From Gracilaria gracilis (taxonomy: Eukaryota > Rhodophyta > Florideophyceae > Gracilariales > Gracilariaceae): 64,000 nucleotides of DNA. The stretch is from positions 806,001-870,000 of the forward strand of contig JARGSG010000207.1 in the NCBI GenBank assembly GCA_030374805.1, read 5' to 3'. Below, in pieces: positions 53,355 to 63,823 of the stretch; the first letter of the stretch is position 1; every line of letters starts with the position of its first letter. The position numbers were made by a program, and so were the translations under genes. The notes beneath the pieces were generated by a model that saw only the letters and a program-made list of their open reading frames with translations, made no database searches and had not been told where the DNA came from.

Positions 53355-54509
53355 AACGCGTCCACAATTTTCCAAACGCCCATCTGCTGTTCAGTTTGGT
53401 TATGCAACAGTTTTCCCCCACCCGTTTGTTCTTAGTCGGTGCCGTTGTGCTTCTCAATACTGTGAGTTGGATAGAACTACAGGTTGCATGTCAATGCCAA
53501 CGGTACCCTTGTAAATGCTGTACTCAACCGCTTCGTCGATCAAGCCTTCATTTTATAGTTTGTTGCCATAAGACTTGCATAATAGGCAGCAAGAAGTCGC
53601 AGAAGACAAATTTTTTGAGGCTTCAATCCCGATATAAATACAATCCCACACAGTGAAATACCGTGATCAACAAAACGTGGGTTTCCCTTACTGAAAAACT
53701 GGCGGCGCAGTCGCCCGACCTTGCTCCTCTCAGACGTCCACAAAGATCATCGTTACAACCAAACGTCACTCGAAACATCGCACATAAGTTTATCAGATTT
53801 TCTTTCTGACGACGATGCGCGAATCACTTGGACGACTGTCGCTCTGCAGCAGCATTGTTGACGGTGGAGAGACTATGTATATCGGCCCTCCCAGCAAAAT
53901 GGCTTCGAACTTTTCTCAACTCCCAGATCGTGTGGAAAACAGAATAATACGCACTTCTTTGAAGCAAGTCTCATCGATGTCGTCTTTCAAAGAGGAAGTG
54001 CATCTTACTCTGCTTCACAGTTACCAAACCTGTGACCAAACCTACCCTGGGAGCGAGCCGCTGGGCCCGGACCAGGCTGGTGCCCATTCCCAAGGTTTCC
54101 TGCCAACAAGAAGCCATGAAGCATGACAGTCTTGGACGGTCCACGCAGATTGAATCTGCGTGGACCAATTCCATCATGGTCCGTCGAGTCGAGACCACTT
54201 GTGCCCCTAATGGTCCAGCTTGGCCCGTTTTCGAGGAAACGAGATCACGTTCGAAAAGAAGATCTGTGACGAATGCAGTGTACGCTTTTGATAAACACCA
54301 ACGGCCGACACCAACGGCACCGTCGGTATCGTTATCGGTGAGGTTCAACCTTTGATTATTTGCAGAGTTCTACGCGCAGAATAAACCAACAGTAGAGGTG
54401 CTTTTACCAAGGATAACCAAGTCAGCCCCGGTGACCGGGGTACTGGTACCACTGTTGCTATTCCACGAATCAGGACATTTTGGTTTACCTTCGTAGCTTC
54501 TAAAGGGCA
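53355..54509. other. Intergenic region with palindromes
   Basis: About 1.15 kb. It contains a perfect 29-bp palindrome (54138-54166) and a 15-bp one, CCCCGGTGACCGGGG, near 54425. Opposing frames at 53971-54355 overlap completely, and I see no gene in them. Confidence 0.5.
54138..54166. repeat. Perfect 29-bp palindrome
   Basis: GGTCCACGCAGATT, a central G, then AATCTGCGTGGACC: 14-bp arms without mismatch. It could extrude as a cruciform or mark the target or end of a mobile element. Confidence 0.9.
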
Positions 54510-55151
54510 ATGAGCGCCTTCGTGCAATCTTTTCCATGTGGTGCCAATCGAGGCATCCCAGCAAACTTATGTCCGTATAAAATCTGTAGTCCTCGCAGAG
54601 TCCAAACCAAACGCTTATCATTGCGAGCAACGTTGGCGGGGTGGGCGGAAACGAGGTTGGCAATTCCTGCTCTAACGTTTGTTACCGATGACGCTCAAGC
54701 TCCCAACTTGGCAGGCGTCCACTTTGAAACCCCTCCCAGTATCACTGCAAATGATCTCCTAAACATTGTCAAAGGAGACACTCCGGATGAATGGGTGAAT
54801 GAAATTCTCCACACTCTGCTTGGATGGAGAAAACTTGATGAGAATACTTGGGATAATGACCTTGTGAGCCGAGAATGGAAAGAAACATATCCCGATGAAC
54901 CTCCCAATTTTATCGGAATCGAGGGTAATTACGAACCCAGTATAGATCGTCCCGTGAAGTATGCTGTGCAAAAACTGGCCCGTTCCATCCCGATGAAGTA
55001 TAAACCGCTATTGAAAGAAGTAATGAACCCGTTCGGTTTCTCTGGGTGGAAGATAAAAGACCTCACCCCGAACAGGACGCGTCGGGCCACGGCAGTGAGT
55101 TGGATTCTGTACTGGTACCGCGTACATTACCCAGAGTATGAATGGTGCTAG
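54510..55151 (+). CDS. DUF1823 family protein, cyanobacterial-type, plastid-targeted
   Basis: Encodes 213 aa. Residues 1-50 are rich in Ser, Arg and Ala with almost no acidic residues, like a plastid leader. The core (about 75-213) matches the cyanobacterial DUF1823 family in order: a helix ending LGWRKLDENTWDN, WKETYPDEPPNFI, KLARSIPMKYKPLLKEVM, then GFSGWKIKDLTPNRTRRATA. The family occurs in cyanobacteria and plastid-bearing eukaryotes and has no established function. A short insertion (IGIEGNYEPSIDRPVKYAVQ) separates two blocks that are contiguous in what I recall of bacterial members. The origin is presumably endosymbiotic gene transfer from the plastid ancestor. Confidence 0.7.
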   Translation: MSAFVQSFPCGANRGIPANLCPYKICSPRRVQTKRLSLRATLAGWAETRLAIPALTFVTDDAQAPNLAGVHFETPPSITANDLLNIVKGDTPDEWVNEILHTLLGWRKLDENTWDNDLVSREWKETYPDEPPNFIGIEGNYEPSIDRPVKYAVQKLARSIPMKYKPLLKEVMNPFGFSGWKIKDLTPNRTRRATAVSWILYWYRVHYPEYEWC

Positions 55152-55226
55152 CAAACTTTAAACTTCGGCGTCACGAATGTTCATGTCGCCAACATTGGAA
55201 AACTATGTATCAGATCCTTGACAGAG

Positions 55227-56372
55227 TTAGTTCATAGATGCATTTGGTACGCCAGCCATAGCCGCACATGTCACGTCAGATAGAGCTCTTGAGTTATTAA
55301 AGATTCTAGTGCTCTTGTGCATTTCTCCGGCTGTTGTGACCCACGCTTCTTCAACAAAATCGACTTGACCGGTTGTCCCTATTTGAACGATATGGAAATT
55401 GTGTGCACTGGTGTTCGAGTGATGATCAAAACTGTGACGTGGAAGGACAGCCGTATTCAACATAACTGTCTGAAACCCTGAAGTTCCGTCAGCTTCGGCT
55501 TTCACCATTGTCCGAAAACCGCGCCCGTTGAATAAAGCTTTGTGCATGTGCCCAAAGACAACCAAGGGCACTCGTTTACCTAGATTCCTTGCTTCGTCGA
55601 TGGCAAATCTAAGATCGGCGTCACCAAAATCGCCTCCGGGCGTGTCGCCCCAATCTTTCCCACAAGGATCTTCAGCGTCGGAGCCAAGCCCAATAGGCCC
55701 ATTGTGGCTGAGGAACACAAGAGCATCGCTTTCTGAATCAGCCACTGCCTGAATGATTTTGTTCGTAGAGTGGCTCAAGCTGTAGACACCAACGAACTCC
55801 TGAAAGAAATCTTTGTACTTCCAGTACGGACCGCCAGCTGAGAAGCTGCGCCCGCCGCATACTGAAAACGGTATGTTGTCAAACCCAACGCTTCTGTACG
55901 AGACATCATAGTGTCTTAGCATTTCAATCTGCTCTGTCACTCTGCATGTTGTCTTCTTATCGTAAGGAGCACGTTTCCGACCACTATGAGATGCTGTGAA
56001 GAAAGCGTCATGATTTCCAAAAACAGTGACTACTGGGAAACTAGCAGCTGCTGCAAAATCAGCAATACGACGAGTTACACGGGTATCTTCATCTCCATAA
56101 TCCCCTACGAAAAGGGCCAGGTCCGGCTTGAGGTTTCGCAGCGCCATTTCGTCTGTCTCACACCATTGACTATGAATGTCACCAACGCATACTAAACGCA
56201 AGGGTCGCGATGAGGTTGTGCTCCGTCTTTTCTGGCCATTTGAAACTTGAGCACTTGCCTGCAACGTGAACCCCCTTCCACTTCTCCCATTTCGCAAAGG
56301 AGTGCGCTGACATTTTCGTGAAAAGAGGCTTCTCAGAGCCCACGAGGAACCTACAAAAGCCGTAGTCTTCAT
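55227..56372 (-). CDS. Calcineurin-like metallophosphoesterase, cyanobacterial/plastid type
   Basis: Encodes 381 aa from ATG 56372, chosen because it begins a plastid-like leader (MKTTAFVGSSWALRSLFSRK); the frame opens further upstream with hydrophobic, non-conserved codons. All metal-binding motifs are visible: VGDIHSQW (DxH), FVGDYGDED (GDxxD), FGNHDAFF (GNHD), LSHNGPIG and FGHMHKAL (GHxH). A two-metal phosphoesterase is therefore expected to be active. The layout, with the GGRSFSAGG segment and the SHNGPIGLG block, resembles the cyanobacterial TIGR04168 group found in plants and algae. Substrate unknown. Its 3' end is 75 bp from the DUF1823 gene, another gene with a plastid-type leader. 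Confidence 0.85.
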   Translation of the reverse strand: MKTTAFVGSSWALRSLFSRKCQRTPLRNGRSGRGFTLQASAQVSNGQKRRSTTSSRPLRLVCVGDIHSQWCETDEMALRNLKPDLALFVGDYGDEDTRVTRRIADFAAAASFPVVTVFGNHDAFFTASHSGRKRAPYDKKTTCRVTEQIEMLRHYDVSYRSVGFDNIPFSVCGGRSFSAGGPYWKYKDFFQEFVGVYSLSHSTNKIIQAVADSESDALVFLSHNGPIGLGSDAEDPCGKDWGDTPGGDFGDADLRFAIDEARNLGKRVPLVVFGHMHKALFNGRGFRTMVKAEADGTSGFQTVMLNTAVLPRHSFDHHSNTSAHNFHIVQIGTTGQVDFVEEAWVTTAGEMHKSTRIFNNSRALSDVTCAAMAGVPNASMN

Positions 56373-57433
56373 ACTATTGAGCTTGCCTTGCTGCGCTCGT
56401 CTTCCGACCCTGTTGTCGCCGAAATAGAAGCGAGCCAATCCAGAAGATACTGGCGGAAAACGGATGCAGCTCACCCTGTCAGAACCAAATACAAGCTCAA
56501 AGAGACAGGCGGCTCCAAAGGTAAGGAAAATGACAAGCATGCACGGAAGAGGCCACTCTCCCCTTCGTGATTCGCCCAAGAGTAGAAGATTGAAAGAATC
56601 CAGAATGCAAAACACAACTCTTCACTAAATGATGACGATCCGAAATGACAAGAAACGGTGTTTTTATGAGTCAGAGACGTATTGTTTTTTTAGGATGAGT
56701 TTCTGTGCATAGCAACCGCTACCCTGTACGACAAAGTTAGAACTCGGCTAAGCGATACTCCACTTATTCACCTGCGCGGGCGAGTTAAAGAAGCAAATCC
56801 AATCAGCTCAAATTGCGTTTGCAGTTGTGGTCCTTGCGATTGAGGGCCGCGAAGGTGACGGAGGAATCCTAACACGCTGGAACCATTTGAGCAAGCGATA
56901 AAGTATGATCTCAACCACCAACAACGAAGACACGGTTGTCTTTTTCGATCCAAAACTTGAGCCAGCACCTGCGCAAACGCACGCCAAGCATGTCGAAAAT
57001 AGCGTGCGAATTTCGCATTTTTGGAATCGTCCTAACCAGCTTGGCATAATTTGGATCTGTTCATCGTCTTTCTCTGGCAATAGCAATGACAGATGATCAC
57101 CCGTTGATCCACCATGCGTATTCCAGACAGAAGTGTTTCCATACCCACCGCACCATGAAGGCCAAGCAGTTGCAAGTATCCTAATCTTAGTGATGAAACA
57201 TTGGACCGCCAACATATATCTGTGGTGCTATTTCATGTGACCAGTCCCCATAATACAATATATTCAATATATTCTATCCGATGTGCATGGAACCTGTCTG
57301 TAACGCAAGAATGGCCCAAGGATAAGCTCTCCCAACTAATTCCTCCAGCCCGACGACTTCGGATATGGGTCGCGAGAGCTAAAGCACCAATCCTTCCCTC
57401 ACGTCGTGTCCCTTTCACATATCCTCTGAACCT
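56373..57433. other. Intergenic region
   Basis: About 1.06 kb upstream of the phosphoesterase and downstream of the coiled-coil/TPR gene. A minus-strand frame of 135 codons at 56808-57215 shows no recognisable pattern and is not called. Confidence 0.45.
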
Positions 57434-60400
57434 TCATGTGGCCCCTTGCTTTAATTCCAGGAAGTTTTTCATCTCGTTCCGTGCTGTGTCCAAATAGGCG
57501 GCGTTGCGGGGATCATGCGGATTTAGCATCACTCCCTTGGCAAAACGTTCAATGGCAAGTACGAAATACTTGTGAATGACGCCCTTGTTTTCTCCATCAT
57601 ATGCTATATTTGATCTCGCAAGATAGAGATACGCCAAACCTCCGTTATACGCCGCAACTTGAGCACTTGGATTGAGCTTGAGCAACTTATCAAATTGTTG
57701 GGCAGCTGCATACTGGTGACGAACGGCAAGTTCATGAGTGCTCAAAGCACCAAACAGTGCGTTGCAGAGAGCACTGTTAAACAGAGTTTTTTCGTTGCCG
57801 GGCTGCGCCTTTACGCTTCGAGACAGGTACTCCAAGGCCTTCCAAGTCAGCCAGCGTGCTCTCTGGTCCTTTAGATCCAGCTTCGCCCAGGCGACAAGGC
57901 ACTCTCCTAGTGCTGCTTCCACCTCAGGTCGGAGACTGTTCAGCCTCAAGCATTCTTCCAAAATGGTTTTTGCCTGTTCGAGGAAAGCAACAGCTTGTGA
58001 AACTGAAATCCCATCGCTCCGACCTTTCTCGATAAGAGTTTGTGATTTTGCTATCTTCGAAGAGACAATTTGGGCAATCGAATTTGGAGTTCCGCATGCG
58101 TCACTGACTTTCCCAGAATCTTCCAACTTTTGGGCCTGCGGTGGAGCGATAGAAACATCACTTTGAAGCTCACTACTCTCCTGCGTATTGATCGTTCCCT
58201 TTCCAGCCATTCGTTCCTCACTTTGACCCGCACTGTTTTCATTCCCAAACAATGAACCCTTGGCAGACGGCACACTCCTAGTGCCAGGAGATGGGCCTGA
58301 AGCAGATGCATCTAATGTATCTTGTGATTCCCTTGGACTTACTGAACTCGTTAATGAAGACTGGGACTCCTCTGCTTCTGCACGAGGTCGTTTGACTCTA
58401 TTATCTTCCTTTGATCTTGCAAAGACTGCTTCTTCATTGTGCAGCCGCACCTCGTCCCCACTCTGCTTCGTCGCTTCGTCTGCGTCCTGGGTGCTTCCGG
58501 TACTTGCGGTACTTGCGGTTGGCTTCCCCAATCCGCCATTGTCCGGTGTGTCAGTCTTAGAATCAACTCCGGTATTGCCTTTCTGGAGGTTCATTTCGAG
58601 TTGCGATTGGCTAGTCGAGGGAAATGGAGAATTCGCCGAATCCGTTAGTACGGTGACCCTTGATCCAAACGTGCTATCAGATGGTTTTCTTGGGCTTGGT
58701 TCGCTTGGTGCCGTCCGAGACGCGTTTTCTAGCCATTGCATATAGCTGCCTGAGGTTTCCCTATGTTGGGGGGACTTCTGCTGAAGAATTTGAACTTTCT
58801 TTTCTTCGGGAGCGGTCATTTTCCTCTGCGAACGCCCAGACCCGTCATCCTGAGTTCTGCTAACGTCAGCCTGCTTGATTCTATCCTGAGATTGAGCCCC
58901 AATGTCCTCCGGTGTTTCGGATGCGGGCTCGCCGGACAATTCTTCGGGCTCCGGGAACAATTCGTTGACGTCGACCCCCTGCTGCACACTAGATTTGTCA
59001 GTCTTTGTGCCCTGGTCTCCTCCTTCAAACTCGTCTCGAGAGAAAGAAAAAGCGCTCTGCGACGATGCTCCAGACATGCCCAACATCTTCTTATCTTGTG
59101 CAGTATTTGGAGCAGACTCCAGCATTCTGAAATTCTTGCTAGCAAAGCCCCCGTCAGCCGGTAACCCTTCAGCAGCTTGGTTCTTCTCTTCTTTCGCTGG
59201 GGAACCTCGTCCAAGGGGATCCGAAGGCCATTCTTTCGATAAAGATTCTTTGCTTCCGCGAAGTAGTTCCTGATATACAACAGAATCACGGCCAAGATTT
59301 CCACGGTTTCTCAAACGCTTTTGCCAGAACTGTTGCTGCAATTCTTTCGCATCTTCATCGACCGTTGAATCTTTGGCATCGGGCGAGATGCTTCCGCTCA
59401 TTTTCTGAAGCTTCTCACGGAGCATACTGGCCACGCTCTCCATGCGAGTAACACGCCTATTTGCGTCATCCGCAGATAGCTTGAACCCCTCTCGTTCACG
59501 TGCGCGTGTTAATAACTCTTCTTGAAGCTCCACATTCTTTGACTCGGCACGGTCTAAACGGTCGGTGAGTTCATCTAAGTGAAGTATGCGACTTTGCGCA
59601 ATCGCAAGTTCTTCTCGAGCTGAAAGCTCACGGAAAGACGCATCCTCGGCTTCCTTTCGGGCTTTCCCAGCTCTTCGTAGCACCTCCTCATAGTTAACCT
59701 GAGAGGCTTTTAGTTGCTGCTTGATGCTTGCGTTCTCTCGCTCGAAAAAGCTTAAACGAGTCTTCAGGCTCTCAAGCTCCTGGAGTGTCGCGTATGGGAT
59801 AGATGGGCTCATCTCATCTCGGCGCTCCATGCCTTCTTTGAGTGCAAGTACAGAATCGTTAACAGATGAAAGAGCCTGTGAAATGGAGAGGTTTCTAGAC
59901 TCCTCTCGCCCTATCGAAACTTTTTCAAAGTTAGTCAGCTCGGTGCGGAATGAGCCTAATTCTTCCGTGATGGTCTTTCGGATAACACCACCCACAAAGC
60001 TGGGCTGTTCTGAGACGTCCAAGGATGTAGATTGGGAGGGCTTATCACTAGAGGAGCGCTTGTGCAAGCTTTCACCTCCATCAAACGCGCCGTTCTTAAA
60101 TTGCTGGAAGCGCGTAACGATAAAAAGTAGTTGAGGAACGGCCAACACACAAAACAAGTAAACGAAAACTTTGAGTCGTGCTTGAATAGAAACAATAGCG
60201 GCAAGCGTGAGGATGACAACTTGAACAATTGCTTCGGCAAGAGGTCGCCATGGAAACTTGTAAACCACTGACTTGGGTTGTGACTCCCGTGGAAGGTCAG
60301 CCGCCTTCTGCGCTATGCAACGAGGCTGAATTTGAACCGTAGTGTAGTTGGTACTGACTGTGGAAGTCATCTTCCTGGAGCGCACAAAGTGTATACGTTG

Positions 60401-60571
60401 AGAGGAGCAGATACTGGATGAGAATCGTGCTGCCCTACCAGTAGAAGGCAGAAGAGGAATAGATTGAAGGAAGCATGGTATATGTTGTGTTTGTAAGCGA
60501 CATTTGTTGGGGTTGATAACGGATATAGCGCTCACTCGCACACATTTCATGTCAAAAAGAAGATTCGCCAT
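57434..60571 (-). CDS. Large coiled-coil and TPR membrane protein, probably plastid
   Basis: Encodes 1045 aa from ATG 60571. Residues 1-95 resemble a plastid leader, with many Ser, Arg and Gln. Two hydrophobic helices at about 108-150 (VVILTLAAIVSIQARLKVFV then YLFCVLAVPQLLFI) suggest membrane anchoring. A coiled coil spans about 225-400. A 450-residue Ser/Gly/Gln/Glu-rich disordered section follows, and the C-terminus (about 880-1030) has TPR-like helical repeats (KALEYLSRSVKAQPGNEKTL, AAAQQFDKLLKLNPSAQVAA, AIERFAKGVMLNPHDPRNAA). Repeats of this type bind proteins, and an envelope or thylakoid scaffold would fit. I do not recognise an orthologue. Confidence 0.7.
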   Translation of the reverse strand: MANLLFDMKCVRVSAISVINPNKCRLQTQHIPCFLQSIPLLPSTGRAARFSSSICSSQRIHFVRSRKMTSTVSTNYTTVQIQPRCIAQKAADLPRESQPKSVVYKFPWRPLAEAIVQVVILTLAAIVSIQARLKVFVYLFCVLAVPQLLFIVTRFQQFKNGAFDGGESLHKRSSSDKPSQSTSLDVSEQPSFVGGVIRKTITEELGSFRTELTNFEKVSIGREESRNLSISQALSSVNDSVLALKEGMERRDEMSPSIPYATLQELESLKTRLSFFERENASIKQQLKASQVNYEEVLRRAGKARKEAEDASFRELSAREELAIAQSRILHLDELTDRLDRAESKNVELQEELLTRAREREGFKLSADDANRRVTRMESVASMLREKLQKMSGSISPDAKDSTVDEDAKELQQQFWQKRLRNRGNLGRDSVVYQELLRGSKESLSKEWPSDPLGRGSPAKEEKNQAAEGLPADGGFASKNFRMLESAPNTAQDKKMLGMSGASSQSAFSFSRDEFEGGDQGTKTDKSSVQQGVDVNELFPEPEELSGEPASETPEDIGAQSQDRIKQADVSRTQDDGSGRSQRKMTAPEEKKVQILQQKSPQHRETSGSYMQWLENASRTAPSEPSPRKPSDSTFGSRVTVLTDSANSPFPSTSQSQLEMNLQKGNTGVDSKTDTPDNGGLGKPTASTASTGSTQDADEATKQSGDEVRLHNEEAVFARSKEDNRVKRPRAEAEESQSSLTSSVSPRESQDTLDASASGPSPGTRSVPSAKGSLFGNENSAGQSEERMAGKGTINTQESSELQSDVSIAPPQAQKLEDSGKVSDACGTPNSIAQIVSSKIAKSQTLIEKGRSDGISVSQAVAFLEQAKTILEECLRLNSLRPEVEAALGECLVAWAKLDLKDQRARWLTWKALEYLSRSVKAQPGNEKTLFNSALCNALFGALSTHELAVRHQYAAAQQFDKLLKLNPSAQVAAYNGGLAYLYLARSNIAYDGENKGVIHKYFVLAIERFAKGVMLNPHDPRNAAYLDTARNEMKNFLELKQGAT

Positions 60572-61474
60572 GGGAACGCTCTCCAAAGCTCATTGCAATC
60601 AGAAATCAACAAAGATTCGACCAACCAGTCTCGGGGATGCATAAAAAGGGGAGCTCGTAACGTTGTCGCGACCACAATTTTGCTGATTGTAGCTGGGGGC
60701 GTCGAAACGGGAACAATGTCGGAGTGAAGTGGACGTTGTTGCGCGCGAAACAACCTTGCAGCTCCCAGCGACATGCCACGCATTGTTCGTGTTCCAGTTC
60801 GGAGATCAAACAAATGCAAAAACAACAAATCAGTGCCTGTTTTGGGATCCCTGTCTGAAAACACTCTCTGCTGCCCCCGCGCAATTCGTTCCTGCTCCCG
60901 TAGAACTTCGGTAAACAATTTGTTTACCGGGCTGTCGCGCCTCTTCTTGGGAAGGTTCTGTGCCCACGAAAGGATTACTGCAGCGCGCGGAGTCCCCTTG
61001 AAGATCCCTTTTAACCTACTTGAGCAAGCGAAACTTAGCCACTCATCGTTTAGCAGTCCATAGTGTGATGTATCACTTTTCCTTTCGCTCTCAACCAATA
61101 CATTCATTCTGTCTTCTGCTGAGTTAACTGGGGGCGCTTGTCATAACTGGAATCAGAGTTTTCTATATAGCCTAAGCTTTCTACAGCTTGGGCTGTCATT
61201 CCATACTTTTTGAGTATCTCTTGACTATGATTTCAACTGTGGTACTGCTCTCGTTTTAATCTTACACTGAAGTGCAAGTTTGCTGCGAGTGTGAAGGTGC
61301 GCTATTGTAGATGACAAAGCCGTTTCGTGTTAAGAGACTGGAAGAATTAGAGTCAGATTCTTGATAAACGAAAACGAATGAGATCAAGAACCATTGTCGT
61401 TCGCAATTTTCAATTGCTCAGGAGGTGAATCAAGCATTGACAGAGAGATTTGAATACAATGGCATTAATCGCCT
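60572..61474. other. Intergenic region
   Basis: About 900 bp. A 186-codon minus-strand frame at 60547-61107 overlaps the TPR gene start by 25 bp and has no recognisable features. It could be upstream leader sequence and is not called as a gene. Confidence 0.4.
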
Positions 61475-62407
61475 TCACAGCTGAACGCGATAATAGAAGT
61501 TGCCCTTCACATGATCACGAGAGCCATCTGGTGCTCTCCAATAATCCCACCCAGAAAGGATGTAACCCCTGTTTGAAAAGAAGTTTGTCCTCAGTGGAAG
61601 GAAATCGGAGGGAGCAGCGGCATCTTCATCTTCAGAAAGTGTAGGAGTGTATAGAGGGTCTTGCCAATTCGGTGTGTGTTGCCTTGCGAATCTCACAGAC
61701 ATGCTGCTGTGACCAAGACTAATGTAGTCTCCATCCACTAGAATGTTCAACATGTGTGTAAAGCAATGATAACTTGCGTCGGCGAATCTGAAAGCCAGTA
61801 AATCCCCGCGTCTAAGCTCAACGTGGGTGTGAGTTCCTCTCTTCTCAAGCTCACTCTCCAAGTTGAAACGGTTAATCCGGGGGGTAACTCCGTACTCGCC
61901 CATGAGCACGCCGTTTTGCCACCAACTCAATTCTTTGCATTCCCCTTGCTCCAGTGCTCTTCGAGATATTCCCATCGTCCATGAACCCAAACTAATCTCT
62001 GGGTCACCAGCCCCCTGAACAGTAACATCTTTGCAATAAGCTGTTCCGCCACTAAGGTGGCTAATAACGGTAGTTGTGATATTTTTCAAGGGGCATAGGT
62101 GACTCCGTTCAAGACATGAGCAAGTCCACCCAGCTCGACAGTAGCGATCGGAACAAGGACCAGAACTAGGTGTTCCAGCAGTGCGGTCCCAGCATCGACC
62201 TTGAGTTGGGCTTCCAAAAACACAGCTGCCTACAAAAGCGGTCATAACATGATTAGTCCAAGCATACGCAGGTGTTTAGAATCTCTCTGGAAAGCGATGA
62301 AGTTACTTACAATGATCGCTGTCATATCGACATGGGATGGACTCTGAAAAAGAACATGCTGCAAAGAGCAAGCTAGCCAGGAACAGTTGGGGAATGGTTA
62401 GAACCAT
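61475..62407 (-). CDS. Secreted Cys-rich protein, two exons
   Basis: Exon 1 is 62407-62311, the intron 62310-62230 (81 bp) and exon 2 62229-61475; joined they code for 283 aa. The intron begins GTAAGT, ends TTTTGTAG, and has an ACTAATC branch-site candidate. The frame is preserved exactly across the junction, and a Cys codon is split by it. Exon 1 is a signal peptide (MVLTIPQLFLASLLFAACSF) plus the first mature residues. Residues 29-75 hold about ten Cys, a small disulfide-rich domain. The rest (about 90-283) is a beta-rich domain with several Trp, ending in a Tyr-rich tail (GNFYYRVQL). Secreted or cell-wall protein of unknown family. Confidence 0.75.
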
Positions 62408-63316
62408 CTTCGCACTAGAGATTAAGGATGCGAGTTTTTCTTTGCTGAAAGAATGACTAACAGCCTATGGCAAAATGTACGAGCTCTTATTGTGATGAGA
62501 GAGGTCGGACCTGTTTTATGCTAGTTGAGGAGGAAGGAAAGCAAATGGTTCATTCTTCTGTCGAGAGAAAGGCCGTCGCGTAAACGCACCTGCTGTTAAA
62601 CGGTTCATCAGCTTATCGTTGCAAAGAAGTAATATGACAACCGCTCACGATTGTATTAGTACATTTGCTCTCGAAAGCACATAAGATTTCAAATATCACG
62701 AACTGAAGCTACAATTGTTAAACGGACCAGCGTTCATTGCACAGAATATCCGCTAAGCATGTCATAGTGCTATCTAGAACTGCTCGTACGTCTACCTACG
62801 GCCAGTGTTCAGTAGCAAAAACTGTCGTTGCAAGTTTGTATTCAAATTATGATTTGAATAGCAAACAGTGAAAATTGTAAGCAGTTGTACCCTTGCATGT
62901 ATCACAGGAGTGGCGAGGGTGAGAAAAGCACAAACCTCCTCGATGTTTCGACAAAAAAGCGTTCACGGTTTATTCCGCCAGGTATTCATACTAGTTTGAA
63001 GATGTGGAATGCAGAAAAGAACTTTGCAGGTTATTTGGCTTAGAAACTAGAACGTTTGCGAGGGGAAGTACCCCTGGTAATACCATTGATATGTATACAG
63101 TTTAGCTTCGTTGAAAATTTTCACTTACCCCTGTAAATCAAGTATTGCTATGGTGCTCTCAGTATAATACCAACCACTGAAACTCTGTATGCTCCTTCAC
63201 CAATTTCTATCATGGAGATTCCTCATGTTTGACAGAAACAGATTCATTCCGAAAGAAGCGTATGTTTAAACTGAAGCGCAGTTCCTCTAGAGGGGAAGTA
63301 GATATCGAGCTGTCGT
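62408..63316. other. Intergenic region
   Basis: About 900 bp, AT-rich. Contains an imperfect hairpin at 62834-62866 and no gene I can support. Confidence 0.5.
62834..62866. repeat. Imperfect hairpin
   Basis: ATTCAAAT and ATTTGAAT around a four-base loop (TATG), extended on each side by GTTTG/CAAAC with a one- to two-base bulge. Confidence 0.7.
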
Positions 63317-63823
63317 TTATGCAGTAGCTCGTCGTGTGTTCCTTAGAACCCAATGCAAGCCTTTTTGTGCCATTTCCGGGTATCTAACATCATACATAGT
63401 AAGCGTAACACCATTGTCATGTTCCTCGTCTTTCCATACATGAGAGTACACAGAATTGACCATAACATGCTGCACTTCACAGGTTTGTAACCGTTCACAT
63501 AGCTGTTCATAGCTGAGACTGCTTCCATTCACTCGAAGCTTGTGGTTTGGGGTGGCGCAGGGTAGTGTTCCAGGCGGGCAAAGAGTGCGAGCTAGTTTTG
63601 CTGGCCTGTGCACGAAAGTATGGACGGTATAGCCTTTCGACTTGAGGTATCTCTCATCGACGCATTCTGCTCGTTGAGATTCTGGAGTGGGGGTGGGCAT
63701 GGCAGTTATTTCGTCCAGGTCGGAAGCGGTGCTGCTCCGGAATGGCTGCGGTTGAGGTGGAACAGACGATGCACATAAAAGTAACGCAGAGCTGACGAGG
63801 AGGAAGACGATTGAGCGATACAT
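63317..63823 (-). CDS. Small secreted protein
   Basis: Encodes 168 aa from ATG 63823, which begins a signal peptide (MYRSIVFLLVSSALLLCASS); the frame upstream to 63964 lacks this logic. The mature protein starts with a Pro/Thr/Ser-rich stretch (AMPTPTPESQ). A compact domain of about 115 aa follows with five Cys, including LCPPGTLPCATPNHKL, one N-glycosylation sequon (NGSS) and a C-terminal Tyr- and Trp-containing region. I recognise the CATPNH segment as conserved-looking but cannot name a family. Together with the genes at 61475 and 19702 it gives three putative secreted proteins in the window. Confidence 0.65.
   Translation of the reverse strand: MYRSIVFLLVSSALLLCASSVPPQPQPFRSSTASDLDEITAMPTPTPESQRAECVDERYLKSKGYTVHTFVHRPAKLARTLCPPGTLPCATPNHKLRVNGSSLSYEQLCERLQTCEVQHVMVNSVYSHVWKDEEHDNGVTLTMYDVRYPEMAQKGLHWVLRNTRRATA

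Noticed and set aside
53971-54355. Opposing frames of 125 and 107 codons
   Set aside because: They fully overlap on opposite strands and cover the 29-bp palindrome. Neither looks like a protein.
60547-61107. Minus-strand frame of 186 codons upstream of the coiled-coil/TPR gene
   Set aside because: It overlaps the TPR gene start, has no recognisable domain, and is more likely 5' leader sequence.
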